NCBI RefSeq assembly: GCF_014196455.1
Contig: NZ_JACIDS010000003.1
Span: 248,001 to 312,000 of the forward strand
Direction of reading: 5' to 3'
DNA: 64,000 bases
Origin: Kaistia hirudinis
Lineage (GTDB): Bacteria; Pseudomonadota; Alphaproteobacteria; Rhizobiales; Kaistiaceae
The notes under the pieces are model-generated. The model was not told the DNA's origin, did not search any database, and worked only from the letters and a program-made list of their open reading frames with translations. Numbering within the stretch: the first letter of the stretch is position 1; each line of letters opens with the position of its first letter. Position numbers and translations under genes: made by a program. Below, one piece after another: positions 49,910 through 58,903 of this stretch.

Positions 49910-51550
49910 TCAGCCGACCTTCTGATCGGCCGGCGCGGTCTCGCCGGCGAGCGCTGCGGCCTGCTCGACCCATTTGTCGCGCGCCGCGCGGCCCTTGAAG
50001 GCGAGGCGGTCGTCGAGCTCGGCGAGCTGCGCCGCAGTCAGGCCGGCGAGCTGCCAGAAATGGAAGATGCCGATCGCATTCAGCGTCGATTCGAGCTTCG
50101 GGCCGACGCCCGAGATCAGCTTGAGATCATCCGCGACGCCCGAGGGCGCGGCGAGCAGGATCGCGGCGAGCCCGTTCTTGCGCGCGCGGGGGCGTGCGCG
50201 CTTCGGCGTGATCTCGGCAACCGGCGCGCCCTCGGCTTCCGCCGGCGCGGGAGAAGCTTCCACGACGGGCGCGGGTGGCGCGGCAGGGCGCACGGGCTTC
50301 GCGATCATCTCGGGCCGATTATGCGTCAGCACGAAATCGCCGATGCGCGGCGCGATCTCCGAGCGGAAGCGCGAGCCGTTGAAAACACCGTAATGCCCGA
50401 CCTTGGGCTGCACGTAATGCGCCCGCTTCTCGTCCGGCAGGTTGACGCAAAGATCCTGCGCCGCCTTGGTCTGGCCGACACCGGAGATGTCGTCGTTCTC
50501 GCCCTCGACCGTGAGCAGGGCGATGTTGCGGATCGCCGTGAGGTCGACCGGCATGCCCCGGTGCATCATCTCGCCCTTGGGCAGCGCATGGCGGATGAAG
50601 ACCGTGTCGACGGTCTGGAGGTAGAACTCCGCCGTCAGGTCCATGACGGCGAGATACTCGTCGTAGAACTCGGTGTGCTTGGTCTGCGAGTCGCCGTCGC
50701 CTTCGACCAGATGCTTGAAATACTGCTTGTGCGCCGAGACGTGGCGATCGAGGTTCATGCCCATGAAGCCCGACAGCTGCAGGAATCCGGGATAGACGTC
50801 GCGCATGAAGCCCTGATGCGGGAAGGGCACCTGCATGATGACGTTCTTCTGGAACCAGTCGATCGACTTGCCCTCGGCGAGCTTGTTGACCGCGGTCGGG
50901 TTGACGCGCGTATCGATCGGCCCGCCCATCAGCGTCATCGAGCGGGGAATATAGGGGTCGCCCCGCGTCTCCATCACGGCCGCCGCTGCCAGCACCGGCA
51001 CGGCCGGCTGGCAGACGGCGACCACATGGGTGTCGCCGCCCAGGAAATGCAGCATCGAGATGACGTAGTCGATATAGTCGTCGAGATCGAACGGCCCGTC
51101 GGCGAGCGGCACGGTGCGCGCATCGGCCCAGTCGGTGATGTAGACCTCGTGCTTCGGCAGCATCGCCTCGACGGTGCCGCGCAGCAGCGTCGCATAATGG
51201 CCGGACATCGGCGCGACGATCAGCATCTTCGGGTCGTTGCGCGGCCGGTCGAGGCCGCGTTCGAAATGGATCAGGCCGCAGAACGGCCGCTGCCAGACGA
51301 CGCGTTCGGTCACCGGCACGCGCGTGCCGCCGACCAGCGTCGTCGGCAGGCCGAAGACCGGCTTGCCATAGCGCCGCGTCACGCGCTCGAACAGTTCGAG
51401 CCCGGCCGACCAGTTCTTGCCGAACGGCGTCTGCCCGATCGGGTTGAACGGGTTGCGCAGCGCGAGGCGCATCGCGTCGGCCGCGGCGCGCATCGGCGAC
51501 AGCGCGGCGTGATTGAGCTCGTAAAGCTGGTAGTAGGAAAGAGGACCCAT
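49910..51550 (-). CDS. phaZ: Intracellular polyhydroxyalkanoate depolymerase with C-terminal helix-hairpin-helix domain
   Basis: 546 residues. Residues 1 to about 410 are the intracellular PHB depolymerase: HVVAVCQPAVPVLA gives the nucleophile Cys180, TVEGENDDISG the Asp, and KVGHYGVFNGSRFR the His. After a Pro/Ala-rich linker (about 415-475), residues 480-540 form a helix-hairpin-helix module (DDLKLISGVGPKLESTLNAIGIFHFWQLAGLT) of the kind found at the C-terminus of rhizobial NuoE and some ribosomal-protein homologues. ATG 51550 (MGPLSYYQLYELNH) is the family start; the frame stays open 42 codons upstream. Mobilises stored PHB. The tail's role is unknown. Confidence 0.9.
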   Translation of the reverse strand: MGPLSYYQLYELNHAALSPMRAAADAMRLALRNPFNPIGQTPFGKNWSAGLELFERVTRRYGKPVFGLPTTLVGGTRVPVTERVVWQRPFCGLIHFERGLDRPRNDPKMLIVAPMSGHYATLLRGTVEAMLPKHEVYITDWADARTVPLADGPFDLDDYIDYVISMLHFLGGDTHVVAVCQPAVPVLAAAAVMETRGDPYIPRSMTLMGGPIDTRVNPTAVNKLAEGKSIDWFQKNVIMQVPFPHQGFMRDVYPGFLQLSGFMGMNLDRHVSAHKQYFKHLVEGDGDSQTKHTEFYDEYLAVMDLTAEFYLQTVDTVFIRHALPKGEMMHRGMPVDLTAIRNIALLTVEGENDDISGVGQTKAAQDLCVNLPDEKRAHYVQPKVGHYGVFNGSRFRSEIAPRIGDFVLTHNRPEMIAKPVRPAAPPAPVVEASPAPAEAEGAPVAEITPKRARPRARKNGLAAILLAAPSGVADDLKLISGVGPKLESTLNAIGIFHFWQLAGLTAAQLAELDDRLAFKGRAARDKWVEQAAALAGETAPADQKVG

Positions 51551-51621
51551 CTGACCGCCCTTCTTGGCCGGAGAGGCCTTGAGACGCCTGTGCCCGGCCT
51601 GCGGCGAGGGTCGCCGACCTT

Positions 51622-51632
51622 TTGCATCGCAA
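51622..51632. promoter_or_regulatory. PhaR-like site candidate upstream of phaZ
   Basis: TTGC-ATC-GCAA, an inverted repeat with a TGC-N3-GCA core like the sites described for PHB-granule regulator PhaR, 72 bp before the phaZ start in the phaZ-regB gap. Confidence 0.3.
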
Positions 51633-51758
51633 TATGTAAGGACGAATTTATCCACGATGCAAGCTGCCAAAGACATCTATACTCCCGGTGGCGCCGCGCG
51701 CGATTACGCGGACCATCGTTGAGCCGGCTTCGGTCCGGCGCGAAGCGGGAGCTGCCGA

Positions 51759-53150
51759 GTGCCGCAGGGCGCGCAACCAACCCACCGGCCCGACGCGCCG
51801 CGTCTCAAGCTCGATACGCTGGTGCGCCTGCGCTGGCTCGCCGTCGCCGGCCAGACCATCGCCGTCGTGGTCGTGCGCTTCTGGCTCGGCTTCCAGATGC
51901 CGATCGGCCTCTGCCTCGCCGCGATCGCGCTGTCGGCCTGGCTGAACCTCTTTCTCAAGGTCCGCTATCCTTCCAGCCTGCGCCTGCGCGGCTGGACCGC
52001 GGCGCTGCTGCTCGCCTATGACCTCGTCCAGCTGGCGGCGCTGCTCTTCCTGACCGGCGGGCTGCAGAACCCGTTCTCGATCCTGGTGCTGGTGCCCGTC
52101 ATGGTCTCCGCGACGGCGCTCGCGCCGCGCCTGACCGTGGCGCTCGGCGGCCTCGCCATCGCCGCGGTCTCGCTGCTCGCCGTCTGGCACCTGCCGCTGC
52201 CCTGGCACGCCGAGGCGCCGATCTCGCTGCCGCTGCTCTATGTCGGCGGCGTGTGGATGGCGCTCGTCTCCGCCGTCCTGTTCATGGGCACCTATGCCTT
52301 CCGCGTCGCCGAGGAATCGCGCCAGCTCGCCGATGCGCTCGCCGCGACGGAGCTGGTGCTGGCGCGCGAGCAGCACCTGTCGGCCCTCGACGGGCTCGCG
52401 GCGGCGGCGGCGCATGAGCTCGGCACGCCGCTCGCCACCATCGCCCTGGTGGCGAAGGAGCTGGAGCGCGAACTGCCGAAGGACAGCCCGCATGCCGACG
52501 ACGTCGCGCTGCTGCGCAGCCAGTCGCAGCGCTGCCGCGACATTCTCGGCAAGCTCACCTCGCTCTCCACCCAGACCGACCAGATGCTGGACCGCTTCCC
52601 GATCAGCCATCTCCTCGCCGAGGTGGTCGAGCCGCATCAGGGCACGGGCGTCACGATCGACGTGCAGATGGCCGGCAAGGGCCCCGAGCCGGTCGGACGG
52701 CGCAATCCGGCCGTGCTCTACGGCGTCGGCAATCTCCTTGAGAACGCCGTCGATTTCGCGCATTCGCGCGTCGATGTGCGCGCAGCCTGGGACGAGGCCG
52801 GCGTCTCGATCGTCATCGCCGATGACGGGCCCGGCTTCGCGCCGGACGTGATGGACCATATTGGCGAGCCCTATGTGACGACGCGCAGCCGCGTCGCCGA
52901 GGCCGCCGAGGATCACGAGGCGGGCGGGCTCGGCCTCGGCTTCTTCATCGCCAAGACGCTGCTGGAACGCTCGCAGGCGCGGGTCGAGATGTCCAATCGC
53001 GCCGCGCCCGAACATGGCGCCGTCGTGCGCATCGCCTGGCCGCGCGAGGCGATGGATGGGGTGCGCGGTGGCACGGCGGGTGCCGAATCGGCCGCTCGGG
53101 GCCGGACGGAGACGCAAAAGCCTGCCGGATCGGCCCTTTTTCGGTCCTGA
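51759..53150 (+). CDS. regB: Redox sensor histidine kinase RegB/ActS/PrrB
   Basis: 463 residues with six membrane helices in the first 180 residues. GGLQNPF at 100-106 is the conserved quinone-sensing loop. The phospho-acceptor is His219 in AAAAAHELGTPLATI and the redox-active Cys259 lies in SQRCRDIL; the 40-residue spacing matches RegB (His225, Cys265). NLLENAVDFA, DDGPGF and GLGLGFFIAK complete the ATPase. The start is GTG 51759 with GGGAG 8 nt upstream. Controls respiration, carbon and nitrogen genes with RegA, 92 bp downstream. Confidence 0.95.
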   Translation: MPQGAQPTHRPDAPRLKLDTLVRLRWLAVAGQTIAVVVVRFWLGFQMPIGLCLAAIALSAWLNLFLKVRYPSSLRLRGWTAALLLAYDLVQLAALLFLTGGLQNPFSILVLVPVMVSATALAPRLTVALGGLAIAAVSLLAVWHLPLPWHAEAPISLPLLYVGGVWMALVSAVLFMGTYAFRVAEESRQLADALAATELVLAREQHLSALDGLAAAAAHELGTPLATIALVAKELERELPKDSPHADDVALLRSQSQRCRDILGKLTSLSTQTDQMLDRFPISHLLAEVVEPHQGTGVTIDVQMAGKGPEPVGRRNPAVLYGVGNLLENAVDFAHSRVDVRAAWDEAGVSIVIADDGPGFAPDVMDHIGEPYVTTRSRVAEAAEDHEAGGLGLGFFIAKTLLERSQARVEMSNRAAPEHGAVVRIAWPREAMDGVRGGTAGAESAARGRTETQKPAGSALFRS

Positions 53151-53242
53151 GGGACGAGTCGGGCTTGGCGGAACAACGCCGTCTTCCTATAACCCGCGTG
53201 GGATGGAACAAGAAAATCAAGGGAGGGCGGAGGCAAGATCCG

Positions 53243-53800
53243 ATGACGGACATTGATGCGGCCGGGCTTTCCGGCGCCGATACCTCGCTCCTCATCGTCG
53301 ATGACGACAAGGCGTTCCTCCAGCGGCTGGCCCGCGCGATGGAGTCGCGCGGCTTCATCGTCGAGACCGCCGACAGCGTCGCCGAAGGCATGCGCAAGGT
53401 CGAGCAGCTGCCGCCGGCCTTCGCCGTGGTCGACATGCGGCTCGAGGACGGCAACGGGCTCGATGTGATCGAGGCGATCCGCAGCCGCCGGCCGGAATCG
53501 CGCATGGTCGTGCTCACGGGCTATGGCAACATCGCGACCGCGGTGACGGCCGTGAAGCTCGGCGCCGTCGATTACCTCGCCAAGCCCGCCGATGCCGACG
53601 AGGTCTTCCTCGCGCTCACCCGCGATCCGACCGAGAAGGCCGTGCCGCCCGACAATCCGATGTCGGCCGACCGCGTCCGCTGGGAGCATATCCAGCGCGT
53701 CTATGAGCTGTGCGAGCGCAACGTCTCGGAGACCGCCCGCCGCCTCAACATGCACCGCCGCACGCTGCAGCGGATCCTGGCGAAGCGCGCGCCGCGCTGA
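53243..53800 (+). CDS. regA: Redox response regulator RegA/ActR/PrrA
   Basis: 185 residues. The receiver starts SLLIVDDDKAFLQRLARAME, with the phospho-acceptor Asp64 in AVVDMRLEDGNGLDV; LTGYGNIATAV and YLAKPADADEV follow. A Pro linker precedes the Fis-type HTH near the C-terminus, ERNVSETARRLNMHRRTLQRIL, almost invariant in this family. ATG 53243 is preceded by GGAGG. It ends 6 bp before the convergent mmcB gene. Confidence 0.96.
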   Translation: MTDIDAAGLSGADTSLLIVDDDKAFLQRLARAMESRGFIVETADSVAEGMRKVEQLPPAFAVVDMRLEDGNGLDVIEAIRSRRPESRMVVLTGYGNIATAVTAVKLGAVDYLAKPADADEVFLALTRDPTEKAVPPDNPMSADRVRWEHIQRVYELCERNVSETARRLNMHRRTLQRILAKRAPR

Positions 53801-53806
53801 GCGCCG

Positions 53807-54292
53807 TCAGAGCGTCTCGAAGCCTGCCTCCGGATCGAACAGACGGTGCAGCCGGTGCGCCGCCGCCTGGCCGAAGCGGATCGTCATGGCCTTGCGCCGC
53901 GCCGCCGGCAACGGGGCGAGCGGCGGCTCGCGCAGGATCTCGCCGCCATAGCCGTCCGCCATGATCAGGCCGGTGGCTTCGGGGAAGATCGCGGCCGGCA
54001 CGCCATTGTGGCTCGCGAAATAGAAGCGGTCGCAGAACGGCCCGTAGTCGATCCACTTGCCGTCGGCGCGGAAATCCTCGATCGACGACTTGATCTCGAC
54101 GATCGCGATCTCGCCGCCCGGTCCGAGCGCGACAATATCGGCCCGCCGCCCCGTCGCCAGCACCAGTTCGCTCACCACCGCATAGCCGCGCGCCCGAAAG
54201 AGACGCGAGACGCCGCGCTGCAGGAAGAGCGCAGTGTCGGATTGCCGCCCGTCGCGCGGCAGCGTCGGGGAGGTGGAAAGGGGGTAAACCAT
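53807..54292 (-). CDS. mmcB: MmcB-family DNA repair protein
   Basis: 161 residues with a PD-(D/E)xK-like nuclease core: ELVLATGRRADIVALGPGGEIAIVEIKSSIEDFRADGKW, giving D, E-x-K. KWIDYGPFCDRFYFA and a Gly-Tyr-Gly region follow. In Caulobacter the family protects against mitomycin-type damage. The ATG at 54292 has no good ribosome-binding site, so the start is uncertain. Confidence 0.85.
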   Translation of the reverse strand: MVYPLSTSPTLPRDGRQSDTALFLQRGVSRLFRARGYAVVSELVLATGRRADIVALGPGGEIAIVEIKSSIEDFRADGKWIDYGPFCDRFYFASHNGVPAAIFPEATGLIMADGYGGEILREPPLAPLPAARRKAMTIRFGQAAAHRLHRLFDPEAGFETL

Positions 54293-54340
54293 GAACGGAT
54301 CATGCCACGGGCGCGGGACGCTGCAAAGCGGGGTCTCCGC

Positions 54341-55249
54341 TCAGCGCCAGCGATTATGCAGCCAGAGCCATTGCTCCGGATGCTCGCGCACCCAGCCTTC
54401 GATGACGGACATCACGGTGGCCGTGCCCGCGTCCACGTCGATGAGGCCCTCGGCATCGCGCGGCAGGTCGATCGGCGGCGTCAGTTCGACGCGCAGGCGT
54501 CCATCCGGCAGGCGGATCGAGCGCGCGCCATGGACTGGGCAGTCATAGTGACGGGCGAGGCGGGCGACGAGCGGGTTCGCCGACACGGGCCGGCCGAAGA
54601 AGGGGACGCGGGGGCCGTGCGTGTGGTGCTGGTCCGTCAGCATGCCGAGATGCTCGCCGCGATCGAGCGCCGCCCCGACCTCGAAGGTCGCGCCGCGACC
54701 GGAGGCGACGAGCCGTCCCATGAGGCGCTCGCGCTCGCTCATCAGATCCTGCGCCAGCTGGCTGTTGCGTGGCGCGCGGAACAGCGAAATGACGGGCAGG
54801 CCGAAGCGCGCGGCGGCGACGGCGAGGATTTCCCAGTTCGCCAGATGCGCCGAGAAGATGATGGCCGGCTTGCCGTCGTCGCGCAGCGAATCGAAATATT
54901 CGATGCCGACGACATCGACGCGGCCTTCGCCGGGGCGATGCGGATCGAATTCCGCGAGCTGGTCGAGGAAGACATATTCGACCGCCGTGCGGCCGAGGCC
55001 GGCCCAGACGCCGGCGAGGATCGCCTTCAGCTCCGCGTCGCTCTTCTCCGGGAAGGCGGCGCGCAGATTGGTCAGAGCGAGCTTCGATTCGGGGACGAAC
55101 GGCGCGATGAGGCGGGTCACCCGCACGGCGATGCGGCTCGCTCGCTCCAGCCCGAGCCAGCGCACCACGGCAACCGTGTTCCGCACGGAAGACGCAATCG
55201 CCGCCTTGGCGGGCCGGCTGCGCATCATGCGGCGGATGAATGTCTTCAC
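54341..55249 (-). CDS. lpxXL: Lipid A very-long-chain acyltransferase (LpxXL)
   Basis: 302 residues of the LpxL/HtrB acyltransferase family. The catalytic H-x4-E is SAHLANWEI, followed by ISLFRAPRN and LTDQHHTHGPRVPFFGRP. A membrane-proximal N-terminus (MKTFIRRMMRS) and the final PEQWLWLHNRWR are typical. The start is GTG 55249 with AAGG upstream. At the end of the acpXL cluster, it should transfer a 27-28-carbon omega-1-hydroxylated chain from AcpXL to lipid A. Confidence 0.92.
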   Translation of the reverse strand: MKTFIRRMMRSRPAKAAIASSVRNTVAVVRWLGLERASRIAVRVTRLIAPFVPESKLALTNLRAAFPEKSDAELKAILAGVWAGLGRTAVEYVFLDQLAEFDPHRPGEGRVDVVGIEYFDSLRDDGKPAIIFSAHLANWEILAVAAARFGLPVISLFRAPRNSQLAQDLMSERERLMGRLVASGRGATFEVGAALDRGEHLGMLTDQHHTHGPRVPFFGRPVSANPLVARLARHYDCPVHGARSIRLPDGRLRVELTPPIDLPRDAEGLIDVDAGTATVMSVIEGWVREHPEQWLWLHNRWR

Positions 55250-55286
55250 GCTTCGCCTTCGATCCCCGGATGCCGCGCCGCGGTCA

Positions 55287-56312
55287 TCACAGCGTCACGA
55301 CGATCTTGCCGAACACCTGGCGCTGCTCGATACGTGCGAGCGCGACGTCGATGTCCTCGATCGCGATGACCGTGTCGATGACGGGCGTGACGATGCCGGA
55401 CGCGATCTTGCCGAGCGCATGCGCGATGTTCTCGATCCGGCAGCCGAAGGAGCCGATCAGGCGCAATTGCTGCTGATAGAGCTGGAACAGATTGATCTCG
55501 GTCGAGATGCCCGTGGTCGAGCCGCAGGTGACGAGCGTGCCGCCGCGGCGCAGCGAGAACATGCTGCCGGCCCAGGTGTCGACGCCGACATGCTCGAACA
55601 CGACGTCGACGCCGCGCTTCTTGGTGATCTTGCGCACCACGCCCTCGAAGCGCTCCTCGCGATAGTTGATCACGTGATGCGCGCCGAGATCGAGCGCCTT
55701 CTGCGCCTTGTCGGGGCTGCCGACCGTGGTGATGATCGTGGCGCCCGCCGCCTTGGCGAGCTGGATCGCCGCCGTGCCGATGCCGCTGCCGCCGGCCTGG
55801 ATCAGGATGGTCTGGCCGGCTTCGAGATGGGCATTGTCGAACAGCATATGCTCGACCGTGCCATAGGTGATCGGCGTGCAGGCCGCATCGCGGACCGAGA
55901 CGCCCTCGGGCGCCGGCACGACGTGGCGGGCCTTCAGCGTCACATATTCGCAGGCGAGGCCGTCGATGTGGAAGCCGCGCACGCCCGCGACGTTCTCGCA
56001 GAGATTGTCGCGGCCCGCATGGCAGGCCGGGCAGGTGCCGCAGGTCTCGGCGCCATAGATGGCGACGACCTGACCCGGGGCGAGCCCTTCGACGCCCGGG
56101 CCGATCGACTCGATCGTGCCGGCAGCTTCGGCGCCGATGGTCAGCGGCAGCTTGCGCTTGGCGAAGGCCATGCCGCGCCAGCCCCAGACGTCGATGTGAT
56201 TGAGCGCGACGGCGCCGATCGCGACGCGGACCTCGCCCTCGCCGGGCGGCGGGGCGGGCGGCACGTCGACGAGCGAAAGGGTGCGGTCGGCGAGCAGCTG
56301 CAGGGCGCGCAT
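55287..56312 (-). CDS. Zinc-type alcohol dehydrogenase / enoyl reductase of the VLCFA cluster
   Basis: 341 residues, an MDR-family NAD(P)-dependent enzyme. Structural-zinc Cys are in ETCGTCPACHAGRDNLCEN; the nucleotide-binding motif is GGSGIGTAAIQLAKAAGATIITT. The usual catalytic-zinc Cys is replaced in the LNHIDVWGWRG segment, so it may act as a zinc-independent enoyl reductase. Its fixed place between fabF1XL and lpxXL suggests a reduction step in chain elongation; the exact reaction is unproven. Confidence 0.85.
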   Translation of the reverse strand: MRALQLLADRTLSLVDVPPAPPPGEGEVRVAIGAVALNHIDVWGWRGMAFAKRKLPLTIGAEAAGTIESIGPGVEGLAPGQVVAIYGAETCGTCPACHAGRDNLCENVAGVRGFHIDGLACEYVTLKARHVVPAPEGVSVRDAACTPITYGTVEHMLFDNAHLEAGQTILIQAGGSGIGTAAIQLAKAAGATIITTVGSPDKAQKALDLGAHHVINYREERFEGVVRKITKKRGVDVVFEHVGVDTWAGSMFSLRRGGTLVTCGSTTGISTEINLFQLYQQQLRLIGSFGCRIENIAHALGKIASGIVTPVIDTVIAIEDIDVALARIEQRQVFGKIVVTL

Positions 56313-56389
56313 GTGTTCAGATGTCCTTCCGTCGAAACCGGCGCCTTGATTAGCCGTTCGCGTGCAAAGATGCCAGACCCGCGGCGATC

Positions 56390-57670
56390 TCAGGCCGGCT
56401 CGGCGCCGATCAGCAGGCAGGCGTTCTGTCCGCCGAAGCCGAACGAGTTCGACAGGACCAGCGAGACCGGGGCGGCGCGCGCGACATTCGGCACCACGTC
56501 GAGCGGGATCGAGGGATCCGGGACGTCGTGGTTGATGGTCGGCGGGATCACGCCTTCGAGGATGGTCTTCACCGAGAACACGGCCTCGATCGCGCCGGCG
56601 GCGGTGAGCGTGTGGCCGATCATCGACTTGTTCGACGAGATCGGAATGCCGGCGATGTGCTCGCCGAAGACGGCGGCGAGCGAGAGCGCCTCCATCTTGT
56701 CGTTCTCGGGTGTGCTCGTGCCGTGCGCGTTGATGTAGTTGACCTCGTCGAGGCCGGCGCCGGCATCGTCCAGCGTCTGGCGGATCGCGGCGATCACGGG
56801 CGAGCCGTCCGGCGTCGAGCGGGTGCGGTGGAAATCGTCCTGCTTCTCGGCGATGCCGCGCATGATGCCGAGGATCTTGGCGCCGCGGGCGCGGGCCGCG
56901 TCATAGTCTTCGAGCACCAGCGCGCCGGCACCCTCGGCCATGACGAAACCGTCGCGGTTCTTCGAGAAGGGGCGCGAGGCCGCGGTCGGATCCTCATTGT
57001 TGGTCGACAGCGCCGAGAGCAGCTGGAAACGGATCAGGCCTTCGATGTGGATCGAGCCATCGGTGCCGATGACGAGCGCGGCGTCGGTATCGCCGCGGCG
57101 GATCGCCTCGACGCCGAGCTGGATCGCGGATGCACCCGAGGCGCAGGCCGTGGACAGCGACACCGGCGAGCCGCGCGTGCCGAACGAGTCGGCGATGCGG
57201 TCCGCGACGCAGCCATAGAGCGCGAACTCATAGGCATCGACATCGTTTTCCTGCAGCGCCCGCACGATCATGCGGTCATAGGCGTCGCCCTCGGCGGAGC
57301 TGGCGGCGGCGAAGAGATCGCGCCGGGCCGGCCATTCGAGCTCGACCGGCGGCACGGCCATGAACAGCATGCCGGGAAAGTCGCCCGGCGAGCCGATCCC
57401 GGCCTGCGCAACGGCTTCATCGGCGGCCAGATGGGCCAGCCGCTCCGACAGCACGGGCGAACGCACCTCCTCGGGGAAGATGAAATCGACGGTGCCGGCG
57501 ATGGTGGTGCGCAGATGCTCGGTGGGGAAACGGGTGATGCGGTGGATGCCGGACCGGCCGGCGGTCAGCGCCGCCCAATTGTCGTCAATGCCCTGGCCGA
57601 GCGAGGAGACGACGCCCATGCCGGTGATGGCGACGACGGGCCGTCCGAGATGATCGCGCGTGACACCCAT
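56390..57670 (-). CDS. fabF1XL: Beta-ketoacyl-ACP synthase, active partner (FabF1XL)
   Basis: 426 residues, a thiolase-fold condensing enzyme. The Cys-His-His triad is intact: Cys176 in SLSTACASGASAIQ, NYINAHGTSTPEND, and NKSMIGHTLTAAGAIE; FGFGGQNACL closes the site. It elongates acyl chains on AcpXL. It lies 12 nt after fabF2XL, which lacks the Cys, and the two probably form an alpha-beta pair. Confidence 0.93.
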   Translation of the reverse strand: MGVTRDHLGRPVVAITGMGVVSSLGQGIDDNWAALTAGRSGIHRITRFPTEHLRTTIAGTVDFIFPEEVRSPVLSERLAHLAADEAVAQAGIGSPGDFPGMLFMAVPPVELEWPARRDLFAAASSAEGDAYDRMIVRALQENDVDAYEFALYGCVADRIADSFGTRGSPVSLSTACASGASAIQLGVEAIRRGDTDAALVIGTDGSIHIEGLIRFQLLSALSTNNEDPTAASRPFSKNRDGFVMAEGAGALVLEDYDAARARGAKILGIMRGIAEKQDDFHRTRSTPDGSPVIAAIRQTLDDAGAGLDEVNYINAHGTSTPENDKMEALSLAAVFGEHIAGIPISSNKSMIGHTLTAAGAIEAVFSVKTILEGVIPPTINHDVPDPSIPLDVVPNVARAAPVSLVLSNSFGFGGQNACLLIGAEPA

Positions 57671-57682
57671 TTGCCGTTCCTT

Positions 57683-58903
57683 TCAGTCGACCGCTTCGAC
57701 GAGCGCCATGCCCTCTCCGCGCCAGAATCCCCAGGAGGTGGTGAGGACCTGCCGCGGGGCGCCGTCGAAGGGACGTTCGATGGCGGCGTCGCCCTTCGGT
57801 AGATAGAAACCCTGCCGCGAGACGGCCAGTGCGGCGAGGCCGACCTGCGCGGGGAATGTCGTTTCGAGGCTGTTGCCGATCCAGCTCTGCGGCGCCCGCA
57901 CGGCGGCGACGCGGCCGTCCGCGATCAGGCCTTCATGGAAGGCGCGCTCTTCGAGCGTCGGCGCGGCGAGACCGCTGGCGCCCGAGACGACGGCGAGCGG
58001 TTCCGAGCCGAGTAGCGGCGCGAGCTCGGCGAGCTGGCGCTCGGCGACGGCCCTGGCCTCGCCCGGCTTGCGCCGACTGCGGCCGGAAAGCACCGAGGCG
58101 AGCCGCGCATGCGGCCGCTTGCCGCGTGCCTCGGCATGGGCGCGCGATTCGATCACGAGGAAGGCGCCGACCGAGCCGGTGACGACGCCGCCATTGCCGG
58201 AAGCCGCGCGCGCCCAGACGGGCACGTCGCCGCCCTGCCACAGCATGTGGCCGAGCGCGAGGCTCAGCAGCATGTCCTTGCGCTCGGCATTATAGGCACC
58301 GCCGACGAGGAACACCTCGCCCTGGCCGGCGCGAATGCGCCGCGCGGCGATCTCGACCGCGCTGATGCCTGCCGATTCCTCGCCCATGAAGGTGCGCGAG
58401 GAGCCCGTGACCTTGTGCACGATGGCGATGTTGCCGGCGAGCAGGTTGGAGAGCTGGGCCAGGAAGAGCGTCGGCCGCAGATCGTTGATGAGGCGCTCGT
58501 TCAGAAACGTCTCGTCCGCGCCCTGCGCCAGACCGGCGAGGATCTGGCCGTCGACTTCGAGATCGCGCTCGCCGCCGCCGGCCGCCACGATCATGTCCAT
58601 CCGCGACAGACGGTCGAGGTCGCCCTTCAGGCCGGAATCATCGAGCGCGAGGCCCGCGGCATAGGTGCCGAGGCGCTGCCAGGTTTCCATCTGGCGCTGG
58701 TCGGCGCGGCGCGGGATCTGCTTGTCGAGTTCCAGCGGCGCCATCGGATAGACGGGGAACGGCGCGAAGCGGGTCGTATCGATCGGCGCGGCGCGATCGG
58801 CGCCCTCCGCCATGACCTGCCAATGCGCGTCCAGCCCTTCGCCGAGCGAGGAGATGAGCCCGATGCCCGTGATCCAGATCTCGTCGGCCGGTGCCGTGCT
58901 CAT
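57683..58903 (-). CDS. fabF2XL: Beta-ketoacyl-ACP synthase-like partner lacking the catalytic Cys (FabF2XL)
   Basis: 406 residues of ketosynthase fold (WITGIGLISSLGEGLDAHW at the start, ISAVEIAARRIRAGQGEVFLVGGAYNAE in the core). Where the nucleophile should be, the sequence reads FMGEESAGISAV: Glu176 stands at the Cys position. The expected His motifs also read SGASGLAAPT and NSLETTFPAQVG. It is therefore probably non-catalytic, like a chain-length factor. ATG 58903 overlaps the fabZ-like stop, and fabF1XL follows by 12 nt. Confidence 0.88.
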   Translation of the reverse strand: MSTAPADEIWITGIGLISSLGEGLDAHWQVMAEGADRAAPIDTTRFAPFPVYPMAPLELDKQIPRRADQRQMETWQRLGTYAAGLALDDSGLKGDLDRLSRMDMIVAAGGGERDLEVDGQILAGLAQGADETFLNERLINDLRPTLFLAQLSNLLAGNIAIVHKVTGSSRTFMGEESAGISAVEIAARRIRAGQGEVFLVGGAYNAERKDMLLSLALGHMLWQGGDVPVWARAASGNGGVVTGSVGAFLVIESRAHAEARGKRPHARLASVLSGRSRRKPGEARAVAERQLAELAPLLGSEPLAVVSGASGLAAPTLEERAFHEGLIADGRVAAVRAPQSWIGNSLETTFPAQVGLAALAVSRQGFYLPKGDAAIERPFDGAPRQVLTTSWGFWRGEGMALVEAVD

